Made by a program: the position numbers and the translations under genes
Shown: piece by piece, positions 52,483-60,405 of the stretch
Position numbering within the stretch: the first letter of the stretch is position 1
How the letters are laid out: each line of letters begins with the position of its first letter
Notes under the pieces: model-generated
What the model was told of the DNA's origin: nothing
Seen by the model: the letters and a program-made list of their open reading frames with translations, nothing else
Database searches by the model: none
NCBI RefSeq assembly: GCF_029504395.1
Contig: NZ_JAQFIF010000002.1
Location: forward strand, 434,001-498,000
Direction of reading: 5' to 3'
Length of the DNA stretch: 64,000 bases
Source of the DNA: Arthrobacter sp. ES3-54
GTDB lineage: Bacteria > Actinomycetota > Actinomycetes > Actinomycetales > Micrococcaceae

Positions 52483-53772
52483 ATGACTGAGCAGACTTTG
52501 ATTGATAACGACATCGCAGCTGTTGAATCTGAATGGGATAACGACACCACCAGGAGCGGGATATCCGCTGACCGAACGGTTGCCGAGCATGCGAAGCTGC
52601 AGGGTCGAGGCCAGGAGAACAGAGCACTCGTCGAGGGTGATAAGAAGTGGCAACAAATGCCTGCAGACGCAACTGCTCTGTTCACGCCTGTGACTATTCC
52701 GACCCGGTCCGGCTCCGGCTTGACACTGCGTAACCGTGTCGTCTTGGCCCCCATGTGCCAGTACGCCGTCGACAAGACTGACGGTGTGCCGACTGACTGG
52801 CACCTTGTCCACCTTGGCTCGATGGCGAATGGCGGGTTTTCCCTGATCGTTACCGAAGCCGCTGCAGTCACGGCTGAAGGTCGGATCTCCGACAGGGACG
52901 CCGGTATCTGGAACGACGAACAGGCTACCGGCTGGAAGCGCATCACCGACTACGTGCACTCGCACGGTGCGGCTATGGCTATCCAGTTGGCCCACGCTGG
53001 TGCGAAAGCCTCGACCTACGGCTGGCTAAAGGACCTCGAAACCGAGGGCAAAGTCGGAAGCATCCCGGAAAACGTGGGCGGTTGGCCAACTGTCACTTCC
53101 ACACCCAGTGACATCTACGGTTTGGAACCAGCCGTTGAAATGACCAAAGAGCAAATTGCCCTTTCCGTTCAGTCCTGGGCTGAGGCCGCCAAACGAGCCG
53201 ATGCAGCAGGCTTTGACATGATTCAAATCCACGCCGCCCATGGATACCTGATCCACCAGTTCCTTTCCCCATTGTCGAACAAACGCACCGATCAGTATGG
53301 TGGCAGCTGGGAAAACCGCACCCGCTACCTGCGCGAAATCGTGCAGGCCGTTGCAGCAGTGTGGCCGGACGACAAGGCGCTGGGCATCAGGTTCTCCGGT
53401 GAAGACTGGGTCGAGGACGGGTGGCGTACCGCGGACACCATCAAATTGGCCCAAGAACTCTACTCCCATGGCATGCGCGCCTTTGACCTGTCCAGTGCTG
53501 GTATCGGCCCTTATTACGGCCCGAACGGGTTTGGCTATCAGGTTCCACTGGCCCAGGCCGTCAAGCAGTCGCTGCCTGACGATGCCTTTGTGACCGCTGT
53601 GGGCAAGATCACCGAAGCGGGCCAGGCCGAACAGATACTCGTAACCGGTCAAGCTGACGGGGTCTCCATTGCGCGGGCCGCCCTAGGTGATCCGCAGTGG
53701 CCAAACCGGGCAGCGCAAAAGCTTGGCGCCACCAAGGCGCACCCTGCACATTACTGGCAAGGACGCTGGTAA
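52483..53772 (+). CDS. Old Yellow Enzyme-family NADH:flavin oxidoreductase (YqjM/XenA-like)
   Basis: The 429-residue protein has an unusual N-terminal extension of about 60 residues, then the FMN barrel: LFTPVTIPTRSGSGLTLRNR, VVLAPMCQYAVDKTDGVPTD (thermophilic-like OYE with Cys at about residue 93), IQLAHAGAKASTYG, IHAAHGYLIHQFLSPLSNKR with the catalytic His pair, GIRFSGEDWVEDGW, and VGKITEAGQAEQILVTGQAD at the phosphate site. OYEs reduce activated C=C bonds of enones, maleimides or unsaturated lactones. ATG 52483 follows AAGGGAG; an ATG at 52657 would remove the extension. Confidence 0.9.
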   Translation: MTEQTLIDNDIAAVESEWDNDTTRSGISADRTVAEHAKLQGRGQENRALVEGDKKWQQMPADATALFTPVTIPTRSGSGLTLRNRVVLAPMCQYAVDKTDGVPTDWHLVHLGSMANGGFSLIVTEAAAVTAEGRISDRDAGIWNDEQATGWKRITDYVHSHGAAMAIQLAHAGAKASTYGWLKDLETEGKVGSIPENVGGWPTVTSTPSDIYGLEPAVEMTKEQIALSVQSWAEAAKRADAAGFDMIQIHAAHGYLIHQFLSPLSNKRTDQYGGSWENRTRYLREIVQAVAAVWPDDKALGIRFSGEDWVEDGWRTADTIKLAQELYSHGMRAFDLSSAGIGPYYGPNGFGYQVPLAQAVKQSLPDDAFVTAVGKITEAGQAEQILVTGQADGVSIARAALGDPQWPNRAAQKLGATKAHPAHYWQGRW

Positions 53773-53800
53773 ACACAGAAAAGCATTTAGGAGTATTTGG

Positions 53801-54727
53801 ATGATCTCCACAAGCGAATTGGCATCGCCGCAAACCCTGCCTGATAGGGACCTGCTCAAGGAGCTCTACACCGACTGGTCGGAAATCATGGCGACCACGC
53901 CCGGCATGACAACCCGACTACTGCGCAGCATCTTCGACGAATTGCACCAGGCCACCAAGGAACCCGAAGACGTTAGTTACAAAGAGGAGGCAGTGGGAGC
54001 GGTGGCGGGCATCTGGGCCCTGCCCAAGGATGCGGACACCTCACGGGTCCTGCTCTATACACATGGAGGCGGATTTGCGGTCGGTTCCGCCGCCAGCTAC
54101 CGAAAAGTGGCAGGCCACGTGGCCAAGGCACTCGGTGTGACTGCCCTTGTCCCCGACTACCGTCTGGCTCCGGAGAACCCGCACCCCGCGGGCCTCGAAG
54201 ATAGCGTAGCGGTCTACGAAGCCCTGCTGGAACGGGGCGTCCGGTCTGATGACATCACGTCCATCGGAGATTCAGCCGGCGGGAACCTGGCGATCGCAAC
54301 CTCGTTGGCCCTTCGGGACAAAGGACTCCCGCTTCCCGGCCGCGTCATCGTTTTCTCTCCGTGGCTGGATATGGAGAACAGCGGTGAAACTATCATTACC
54401 AACGATGCAACTGATGCCCTGTTCTCGCTCCCACTGCTGCAAGGCATGGTTGCAGGAGTCCTCGGCGAGACGGTGGACCCGAAAAACCCGTTGGCGAATC
54501 CGCTGCACGCCGATTTCGACGGCTTCCCCAAGCTGTACATCACCGCTGGATCAGACGAAATGCTCCTTGACAATGCCACCAGGCTGAACGACGTAGCTAA
54601 GTCAGCCGGTGTGGACGTCACCCTTTCCGTTGCCCATGGGCAGCAGCACATCTTTCCAATGTCGGCCGGACGTTCCGCAGTAGCAGACGAGACTATCCGC
54701 AAAATCGCCGATTGGTACCGCAGCTAG
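53801..54727 (+). CDS. Alpha/beta hydrolase, hormone-sensitive-lipase type
   Basis: The 308-residue protein has the HSL/family IV signature: VLLYTHGGGFAVGSAASYRK (HGGG oxyanion loop, about residue 86), ALVPDYRLAPENPHPAGLED, the nucleophile elbow ITSIGDSAGGNLAIATSLAL (Ser at about 160), the acid in LYITAGSDEMLLDNATRLND and the His in SVAHGQQHIFPM. Such enzymes cleave short-chain or lactone esters. ATG 53801 follows TAGGAG, 28 bp after the OYE stop, so the two genes form an operon. Confidence 0.9.
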   Translation: MISTSELASPQTLPDRDLLKELYTDWSEIMATTPGMTTRLLRSIFDELHQATKEPEDVSYKEEAVGAVAGIWALPKDADTSRVLLYTHGGGFAVGSAASYRKVAGHVAKALGVTALVPDYRLAPENPHPAGLEDSVAVYEALLERGVRSDDITSIGDSAGGNLAIATSLALRDKGLPLPGRVIVFSPWLDMENSGETIITNDATDALFSLPLLQGMVAGVLGETVDPKNPLANPLHADFDGFPKLYITAGSDEMLLDNATRLNDVAKSAGVDVTLSVAHGQQHIFPMSAGRSAVADETIRKIADWYRS

Positions 54728-54759
54728 ACAGGCACATATCAATGCGAAGGAATCGAACC

Positions 54760-54821
54760 CAAAGCCTTGTGTAATAGGCATAGCCTGTGTGATTATTACA
54801 ACATCGAGTTAGTGCCCTGAT
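54760..54821. promoter_or_regulatory. 62-bp operator/promoter repeat, copy 2
   Basis: Same dyad as copy 1 (TGTAATA ... TATTACA), with differences only in the central spacer, followed by CATCGAGTTAGTGCCCTGAT. It ends 20 bp before the metallo-beta-lactamase-fold gene. Conservation of the whole 62 bp, not just the dyad, points to a duplicated promoter. Confidence 0.75.
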
Positions 54822-54841
54822 ACGGAACGGAACAACAACAC

Positions 54842-55690
54842 ATGACGACTCTGTCCTATGAAGTTTTGGTGCTCGACGGCACTCCGCGTGCCGGAGACCA
54901 AAGGCTTCCCAGCGGCGAGGCGATAGTCTCCTCACCCTTGTCGATCACATTGATTTCCGGAGAAAATGACGCCGTACTGGTTGACGTCCCCTATACCTTC
55001 GGGCAGATCGAGCGCGTACGGAACTGGATTCAGGACTCGGGTAAGACACTTCGGTACGTCTACATCACCCACGCTCACGGCGATCACTGGTTGGGCGTTG
55101 GAGAGCTGCTTTCCAGCTTCCCCGGCGTGACAGTGTACGCAACACCGGGCACCCTCGGCCGCATGGAGCACGAAGCGACCGTCGGTCGCGAGAAGCTCTG
55201 GGATGCAGTCTTCCCGGGGCTCGTCCCGCCGTCACCCCTGATCGCCGAGGCGGTTCCCGCTGACGGCTTCGAAATTGAGGGGAACCGGCTGGTTCCGATC
55301 GAGCTCGGGCACACCGACACCGACGACACAACAGCCCTGTGGGTTCCGTCGCTGGAGCTCGTCGTAGCAGGCGATTCGGTCTACAACGGGGTTCACCAGT
55401 ATGTGCTCGAATCATCCGAAGAAGGATTCGCCTCCTGGCTCGCGGCGCTTGACACCATTGCAGCGCTGAAGCCCAAGTTCGTCGTCGCGGGACATAAGGC
55501 CCCCGGCGCATCGGATGACCCCGCCAGCATCGAAGAAACGCGCGCCTACCTCAAGGACGCGCAGCACCTTCTCGCGACGGCATCCAGCCCGGAGGAGTAC
55601 TACAACACCATCATGCGCCGTCACCCCTTCCGCATGAATCCGGGGCCCGTTTGGTATGGCGCAGTAGGACTTTTGAGCCGCACGCTTTAG
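54842..55690 (+). CDS. Metallo-beta-lactamase-fold hydrolase
   Basis: The 282-residue protein has VLVDVPYTFGQIERVRNWIQ then the metal motif YVYITHAHGDHWLGVGELLS (H-x-H-x-D-H, about residues 79-84), IELGHTDTDDTTALWVPSLE with the second-shell His/Asp, VVAGDSVYNGVHQYV with bridging Asp, and KFVVAGHKAPG with the last His. All expected dinuclear zinc ligands are visible. Members include lactonases, arylesterases and glyoxalase II. With hydrolases and an OYE, lactone or thioester cleavage is plausible. Confidence 0.9.
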   Translation: MTTLSYEVLVLDGTPRAGDQRLPSGEAIVSSPLSITLISGENDAVLVDVPYTFGQIERVRNWIQDSGKTLRYVYITHAHGDHWLGVGELLSSFPGVTVYATPGTLGRMEHEATVGREKLWDAVFPGLVPPSPLIAEAVPADGFEIEGNRLVPIELGHTDTDDTTALWVPSLELVVAGDSVYNGVHQYVLESSEEGFASWLAALDTIAALKPKFVVAGHKAPGASDDPASIEETRAYLKDAQHLLATASSPEEYYNTIMRRHPFRMNPGPVWYGAVGLLSRTL

Positions 55691-55767
55691 AACCGGTTTC
55701 AAGCACTTTCCTGGACGCTTTTCCCAACCCAATAACTGCACACCTGATGACAAAGGAGTCACTACGC

Positions 55768-56526
55768 ATGTCCAATGACCAGAACCAAGCGCCGCGGGCC
55801 AAGGTCGTCCTCGTTCACGGATTCCTCGATGACCGGACCGCCTGGGACGACGTTCGGTCCCTCCTCGGAGAAGACTTCGAAGCGGTTGCCCTTGACCTGC
55901 CCGGTTCCGGCGCGCACTTGAACGATGAAGGACCCTTCACGCTCCATCGACTTGCCGAGTCGGTGATCGCCGAGATCGACCGCTCCGACAATCCGGTGGT
56001 CCTCGTGGGGCAAAGCATGGGGGCCCAACTGAGCGAACTCGCAGCCGCCGCCCGCCCCGGAAGGGTGGCAGGACTGGTGTTGCTTACGCCGGTCCCCCTC
56101 GCGGGCGTCCACCTCGCAGGGGACGCGGCCAACTCCTTCCGCTCCCTGGGAGGCGACGCCGACGCGCAACGGCAGGGACGACTTGGCGTCTCGGTCTCCC
56201 TCACCCCGCGTGCTCTTGAAACCTTGCTTGCCTCCGGAATTGCAGTTCGCCCCGCCGTGGTCGCTGAGGTGTTCGATGCCTGGAACAACGGCGATACCGC
56301 CGGGGCCACTTCCTCAGCTTATGCCGGCCCCACCCTCATCGTACGAGGTGTTGGGGATCCTTTCGTCACCGAAGAGGTCATCGACGCTGGTGTGCTTCCA
56401 CGCTTCGCAAACGCCCGGTTGGTCGGCATCGCCGACGCCGGACACTTCCCACACCTCGAGAAGCCCGAAGAGGTTACGCGGATCGTGGGAGACTTCGCCC
56501 GCTCCTTTGACCGGGTGAAGGCCTAG
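55768..56526 (+). CDS. Alpha/beta hydrolase
   Basis: The 252-residue protein has AKVVLVHGFLDDRTAWDDVR (H-G oxyanion loop), VALDLPGSGAHL, the nucleophile elbow VVLVGQSMGAQLSELAAAAR (Ser at about 82), the acid in LIVRGVGDPFVTEEVIDAGV and the His in IADAGHFPHLEKPEEVTRIV. It is of the small esterase/lactonase type. ATG 55768 follows AAAGGAG. It is preceded at 78 bp by the MBL-fold gene and followed at 44 bp by the NTF2-like gene, within one same-strand run to 58558. Confidence 0.88.
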   Translation: MSNDQNQAPRAKVVLVHGFLDDRTAWDDVRSLLGEDFEAVALDLPGSGAHLNDEGPFTLHRLAESVIAEIDRSDNPVVLVGQSMGAQLSELAAAARPGRVAGLVLLTPVPLAGVHLAGDAANSFRSLGGDADAQRQGRLGVSVSLTPRALETLLASGIAVRPAVVAEVFDAWNNGDTAGATSSAYAGPTLIVRGVGDPFVTEEVIDAGVLPRFANARLVGIADAGHFPHLEKPEEVTRIVGDFARSFDRVKA

Positions 56527-56569
56527 GAATCAGCCACGCAACGCACCTAAGAAAAAGGCATCACAGACA

Positions 56570-57007
56570 ATGAACCCGACAAACAGCATCAAAACAAACG
56601 AAGTCGCCGAGGAAAGCTGGACCGGCGCATTCGCAGCCAAATCCGAGGAAGCCTTCGGAGGAGCGTTCGCGGATGACGTTGCGCTTGAGGCAGCGGCCCT
56701 TCTGGTCCCTGTCAAAGGCCGCTCCGACGTACACACCGTGATGTCGACGGCCAGCAACTACTACAAAGAAGTTCGGTTCACCCATAAAGCCACCAACGGT
56801 CCCCGGACCTACGTGGAATGGGAAGCCACAGGCGCCTCCGGAGTCCAATTCTCCGGCGTGACGGTACTCACTCGGAACGAGGAAGGACTCATCCAGCACA
56901 TCTCAATCAGCCACCGCCCCCTCGCAGCCATCCTGGAGTTCTCCGGTGAAATGAACCGCCGCACTCAAGGCAAACTAGAATCAGGACACTTCCGCGCAAA
57001 TGACTAA
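56570..57007 (+). CDS. NTF2-like superfamily protein
   Basis: The 145-residue protein reads EVAEESWTGAFAAKSEEAFG, GAFADDVALEAAALLVPVKG, HTVMSTASNYYKEVRFTHKA and YVEWEATGASGVQFSGVTVL, with ISISHRPLAAILEFSGEM at the end. It has the alpha+beta cone layout of NTF2-like isomerases, hydratases or binding proteins (D-D-V...L, W-x-x-x-G, I-x-x-I-x-I-x-H-R-P). The ending H-R-P-L-A is typical of small catabolic NTF2-like proteins. The stop overlaps the next hydrolase by 8 bp. A broken paralogue is at 50640-50958. Confidence 0.8.
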   Translation: MNPTNSIKTNEVAEESWTGAFAAKSEEAFGGAFADDVALEAAALLVPVKGRSDVHTVMSTASNYYKEVRFTHKATNGPRTYVEWEATGASGVQFSGVTVLTRNEEGLIQHISISHRPLAAILEFSGEMNRRTQGKLESGHFRAND

Positions 57008-57920
57008 AATCCAGGATAAGTACACGATCGAACGGGTCGGCTTTCGTGCCGACGGCAACGTTGAGCTCCGGGGCAACCTTTACATTCCCACGTCAGGTGA
57101 TGGCCCGCATCCGGCACTGACACTTTCCATGGGGTACGGAGGGGTCAAGGAACAGGGCGCCCTGCCTTATGCTGAAGCCTTTGCCAGCGCCGGTTTCGTG
57201 GTGCTCTTCCACGATCACCGGGGATTCGGAGAAAGCGGGGGAACACCCCGTCAGGACATCAATCCCTGGCAGCAGATCGAAGATTGGCGCAGGGCCATCA
57301 CTTACCTCCAATCACGGCCGGAAGTCGATCAGGAACGGATCGGCCTGTGGGGCTCGAGCTACTCGGGAGGCCATGCACTCGTCCTCGGCGCCACCGAACC
57401 CCGGCTAAAGGCAGTCGTCTCGCAGGTGCCTACCATCAGTGGGTATCAGCAAGGACTCCGGCGGGTGACCCCGGAAAAACTGGCAGCATTGGAGGCCTCG
57501 TTCGCGGCCGATGACCAGGCACAGCTCGCGGGTGAGGAACCGCACCGTATTGCCTTGGTCTCTGACGGGACCGTCCCGGCAAGCTACACCGATCCGGAAG
57601 CCGTATCGTTCTACCTGCAACCCATCCCCGACGGGCTCTGGGAGAACAACGTCACCGTACGTTCAACAAGGGCGGCACGTGCATATGAGCCTGGGATTTT
57701 CATCGGACGCGTCTCACCGACGCCTCTTCTGATGATCGTCGGGGACAACGACCGCGTGACCCCCACTGACCTGGCACTGGAGGCCTACCAGCGCGCACTC
57801 CCACCCAAAGAGCTGCTGGTCTTCCCCGGAGGACACTTTGACGCCTACCTCGGGGAATTCGAAGCGACCTCCGGTGCAGCCCTGCAATGGTTCACCAAGC
57901 ACCTAATGCAGGACAAGTAG
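57000..57920 (+). CDS. Alpha/beta hydrolase (S15/dienelactone-hydrolase-like)
   Basis: The 306-residue protein has LRGNLYIPTSGDGPHPALTL and MGYGGVKEQGALPYAEAFAS, FHDHRGFGESGGTPRQDINP, the nucleophile elbow IGLWGSSYSGGHALVLGATE (Ser at about 121), the acid in LLMIVGDNDRVTPTDLALEA and the His in VFPGGHFDAYL. G-x-S-Y-S-G-G and the F-H-D-H-R-G stretch resemble X-Pro dipeptidyl-peptidase-like and polyketide-cleaving hydrolases. Translational coupling with the NTF2-like gene suggests sequential steps. Confidence 0.88.
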   Translation: MTKIQDKYTIERVGFRADGNVELRGNLYIPTSGDGPHPALTLSMGYGGVKEQGALPYAEAFASAGFVVLFHDHRGFGESGGTPRQDINPWQQIEDWRRAITYLQSRPEVDQERIGLWGSSYSGGHALVLGATEPRLKAVVSQVPTISGYQQGLRRVTPEKLAALEASFAADDQAQLAGEEPHRIALVSDGTVPASYTDPEAVSFYLQPIPDGLWENNVTVRSTRAARAYEPGIFIGRVSPTPLLMIVGDNDRVTPTDLALEAYQRALPPKELLVFPGGHFDAYLGEFEATSGAALQWFTKHLMQDK

Positions 57921-57940
57921 ACTAAGGAGAACTGCTCAAC

Positions 57941-58558
57941 ATGCCCAAAGGATCCGGACGCTACATGGCTTGGCCCGCTACAACCCGATACGGGCTGTCT
58001 GTCGCGCCCGGAAACCTCGGTCTCGTTCAGGACTTCCTCAACACCATCACGGAGGGAACCTTAGCTCCCCCTGACCTGCTCGCCACCTTGGAATCCGCGC
58101 AGGAATGGGCCGACCAGGTGCTTGAACAATGGAGCTCCATCGACGAACTGGGCTGGGCCAAAATCCTGCCAAGGTTGACCGAAAATGACAGGGAAGCTCT
58201 GGTGGCCTTCAGGGACCAGCTGTTCGAAGGCCTCTTTGGTCACTCCTACTCTGAACCCGCCAGCGGACCCGGCCGGGACAACCCCACCTATCGTCCCCTG
58301 ATGACAGTTTCCACTCGAGGTCTCGAGCTCCGGCCCGACGGGGAGGGCTGGAAGTACTTCGAAACGGCGCTGCTGCTCATCTGCCACCAAGGCCAGCTCG
58401 AAGGCGTCCTGCGGCGCATGAAGTCATGCAAGAGCGAGACGTGTGACGTCGTCTTCTACGACCGCTCCAACAACAACAGCGGTGTCTGGCACGACGTAAA
58501 GCTCTGCGGAAACCGCGCCAACGTACGGGCCTACAGAGAACGCTCAGCAGCCAACTGA
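57941..58558 (+). CDS. CGNR zinc-finger (ABATE-domain) regulator
   Basis: The 205-residue protein has an N-terminal helical ABATE-like domain (LSVAPGNLGLVQDFLNTITE, LLATLESAQEWADQVLEQWS) and the C-terminal CGNR finger: MKSCKSETCDVVFYDRSNNN, SGVWHDVKLCGNRANVRAYR. Two C-x(4)-C and C-G-N-R zinc ligands are complete. Such proteins are predicted DNA-binding regulators of neighbouring catabolic genes. ATG 57941 follows AAGGAGA. It closes the cluster and is a good candidate for binding the 62-bp repeats. Confidence 0.85.
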   Translation: MPKGSGRYMAWPATTRYGLSVAPGNLGLVQDFLNTITEGTLAPPDLLATLESAQEWADQVLEQWSSIDELGWAKILPRLTENDREALVAFRDQLFEGLFGHSYSEPASGPGRDNPTYRPLMTVSTRGLELRPDGEGWKYFETALLLICHQGQLEGVLRRMKSCKSETCDVVFYDRSNNNSGVWHDVKLCGNRANVRAYRERSAAN

Positions 58559-59325
58559 AGCTCAGCCGGGCGAGCCTTAATCTCCCTGCCTCCGTTGCGT
58601 CCAGTTACGCTGGAGCGCACCGCTTCTACCCGAAACCATACGGAATCGCGGGAGTGGCCGGTTATCGGCGGGGCGGCGGTATCGAAGTCCGTCGAATTCG
58701 CACCAGATGCGATTCGCCGGATTCAGGCGGGAACTGCACTTATCCGGCTGAGTCCTAATCTCAACGCTCGGCCAGCCAAATTAGCTAAGGCGACCCGACC
58801 GTTTTTCAGGGGTGAACTATCGAGGAGTCGAACCAGACGTCCTCGTGTCCGGGGCGAGCAGGAACCGCCAGCCAGGAGGCAATGCAAGGTAGGACAGGAA
58901 GTTAGGGCACCAATCGCTTATATGGGATACATGTACGGGGACGAAGAAGTCGGGGTCATCGGATAGTTCTTCGTCGGAAGACCCACCCCTACAGCGCCTC
59001 TCCCCCAGCTCAGGCTGACGAAAGGGTTCTTATCGGCTTGCGGAGGGGCCTCGGGTCGCGTGCTCGCGCCCGGCACGCGGACCTGACACCGCCCCTCCAC
59101 TGAGACCACCTCGGCGTCTCACCATTCCGTCATGTAGTCATCCAACATACAGGCAATGAATGGACATGACGACCCAGCCACGTACCCGGTACCACTGGAC
59201 ATCTCGCTCCAAATCCACAACGTTTATGTCGTGGAGGCCTGAGAAAACCATGAAGAGTAACTAGCCCCGAACCCGGCCGCCGCACTTCAGGAAGGAGGTA
59301 GTAGTCGGCAACAGTAACTGCCACC
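58559..59325. other. No recognisable gene; right end of E2
   Basis: The stretch between the CGNR gene and the tRNA-Leu has no supported coding sequence on either strand. An integrase would be expected here beside the attachment site, but I see none, not even a fragment with H-x-x-R or R-H-T motifs. Confidence 0.5.
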
Positions 59326-59347
59326 AAAAAAGGCCCCCGAAGGGGTG
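59326..59347 (-). terminator. Terminator of tRNA-Leu
   Basis: CCCC-TTCG-GGGG followed by TTTTTT on the minus strand, 60 bp downstream of the tRNA 3' end. Confidence 0.75.
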
Positions 59348-59360
59348 CTCATGTGAACAC

Positions 59361-59428
59361 TTTGTACACACTCAGAGGCCCACAAGCCCCTGAACAGGAA
59401 AAACACGTGCCCGAGGTGGGACTCGAAC
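59361..59428. repeat. Right attachment-site copy (C) at the intact tRNA-Leu
   Basis: 65 of 68 positions match 1376-1443. The last 21 bases are the 3' end of the tRNA gene (59408-59428), so integration restored a functional tRNA. The 47 bp of flank shared with copy A indicate that the recombined segment was longer than the tRNA part. Confidence 0.85.
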
Positions 59429-59489
59429 CCACACACCTTTCGATACCGCATTTTGAGTGCGGCGCGTCTGCCAATTCCGCCACTCGGGC
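59408..59489 (-). tRNA. tRNA-Leu (anticodon CAA)
   Basis: 82 nt on the minus strand. The acceptor stem pairs GCCCGAG with CTCGGGC, followed by discriminator A; no CCA is encoded. The anticodon stem is CCGCA / TGCGG with loop CTCAAAA, giving anticodon CAA (reads UUG). The T arm is GTGGG-TTCGAGT-CCCAC. A long variable arm (TATCGAAAGGTGT) shows a class II tRNA. Its 3' end is the island's integration target. Confidence 0.95.
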
Positions 59490-59693
59490 GCGGAGTACAC
59501 CGGTGTAACAATCAGCCTGCCACAGTGCTGTGAGCAACGCGATCGCTTCCAGTGCGCGAAATTACTCTACATGCAGATAGGCTGAATTCCAGAATCGCGC
59601 CAGTGACGCCGCATCGAACCAAACCGGTCCAAGTACATGGCGGACAAAACCTATGATGGTGTAGTCCCCGCCGTACCTTTCCAAGGAGTTCCC

Positions 59694-60299
59694 GTGTCAG
59701 AACAGACGGAGTCATCCCCCACTTCCCAGCCGGCGCGCCGTGTTATTGTCGCCGAGGATGAGACCCTCATTCGCCTGGACATTATCGAGATCCTGCGCGG
59801 TGAAGGCTACGACGTCGTCGGCGAGGCGGACAACGGCGAGAAGGCCGTGCAGCTTGCCGAGGAGCTGAAGCCCGACCTGGTCCTGATGGACGTCAAGATG
59901 CCCGTCATGGACGGCATCTCGGCCGCTGAGAAGATCGTCAAGGCTCGGATCGCCCCCGTGGTGCTGCTGACGGCCTTCAGCCAGAAGGAACTCGTGGAGC
60001 GCGCCCGCGACGCCGGCGCCATGGCGTACGTAGTCAAGCCGTTCACCCCGGCGGACCTAATCCCGGCTTTGGAGATCGCGCTGTCCCGCCACGAGGAAAT
60101 CAAGGCCCTCGAGAGCGAGGTCACCGACCTGCAGGAGCAGTTCGCCACCCGCAAGCTCGTGGAGCGCGCCAAGAGCCTCCTGACCACCAAGATGGGCCTG
60201 ACGGAGCCGGAAGCCTTCCGCTGGATCCAGAAGACCTCGATGGACCGCCGCCTCAGCATGCGCGAGGTCGCCGAAACCATCATCAACCAGGTCAACTAG
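59694..60299 (+). CDS. pdtaR: ANTAR-domain response regulator (PdtaR type)
   Basis: The 201-residue protein has a receiver domain with acidic residues in VIVAEDETLIRLDIIEILRG, the phosphorylated Asp in LVLMDVKMPVMDGISAAEKI (about residue 70), Thr in VVLLTAFSQKELVERARDAG and Lys in MAYVVKPFTPADLIPALEIA; a coiled linker; and a C-terminal ANTAR RNA-binding domain (LVERAKSLLTTKMGLTEPEA, FRWIQKTSMDRRLSMREVAE). It is an antitermination regulator acting on nascent RNA, probably partnered with a PdtaS kinase elsewhere. GTG 59694 follows AAGGAG. This is core chromosome. Confidence 0.92.
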   Translation: MSEQTESSPTSQPARRVIVAEDETLIRLDIIEILRGEGYDVVGEADNGEKAVQLAEELKPDLVLMDVKMPVMDGISAAEKIVKARIAPVVLLTAFSQKELVERARDAGAMAYVVKPFTPADLIPALEIALSRHEEIKALESEVTDLQEQFATRKLVERAKSLLTTKMGLTEPEAFRWIQKTSMDRRLSMREVAETIINQVN

Positions 60300-60344
60300 C
60301 CGCACCCCGGGCCCGCAGCAACAAGCGGCAAGCCACAAAGCACC

Positions 60345-60386
60345 AAAAAAGGAGGATCCCCGCCAACCGGCGGGGATCCTCCCTTT
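60345..60386. terminator. Bidirectional terminator between pdtaR and pyk
   Basis: A 14-bp perfect stem (GGAGGATCCCCGCC / GGCGGGGATCCTCC) around AACC, with an A run on the left and a T run on the right, serves both convergent genes. Confidence 0.92.
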
Positions 60387-60405
60387 TGCGTTCAAGCGTT
60401 CAGAA

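Noticed and set aside
58815..58860. Sequence resembling a tRNA T-arm (GAGGAGTCGAACC)
   Set aside because: No acceptor, anticodon or D arm can be formed around it; probably chance or a tiny remnant.
58559..59407. A hidden integrase next to the tRNA-Leu
   Set aside because: All six frames were examined for tyrosine or serine recombinase motifs and none was found.
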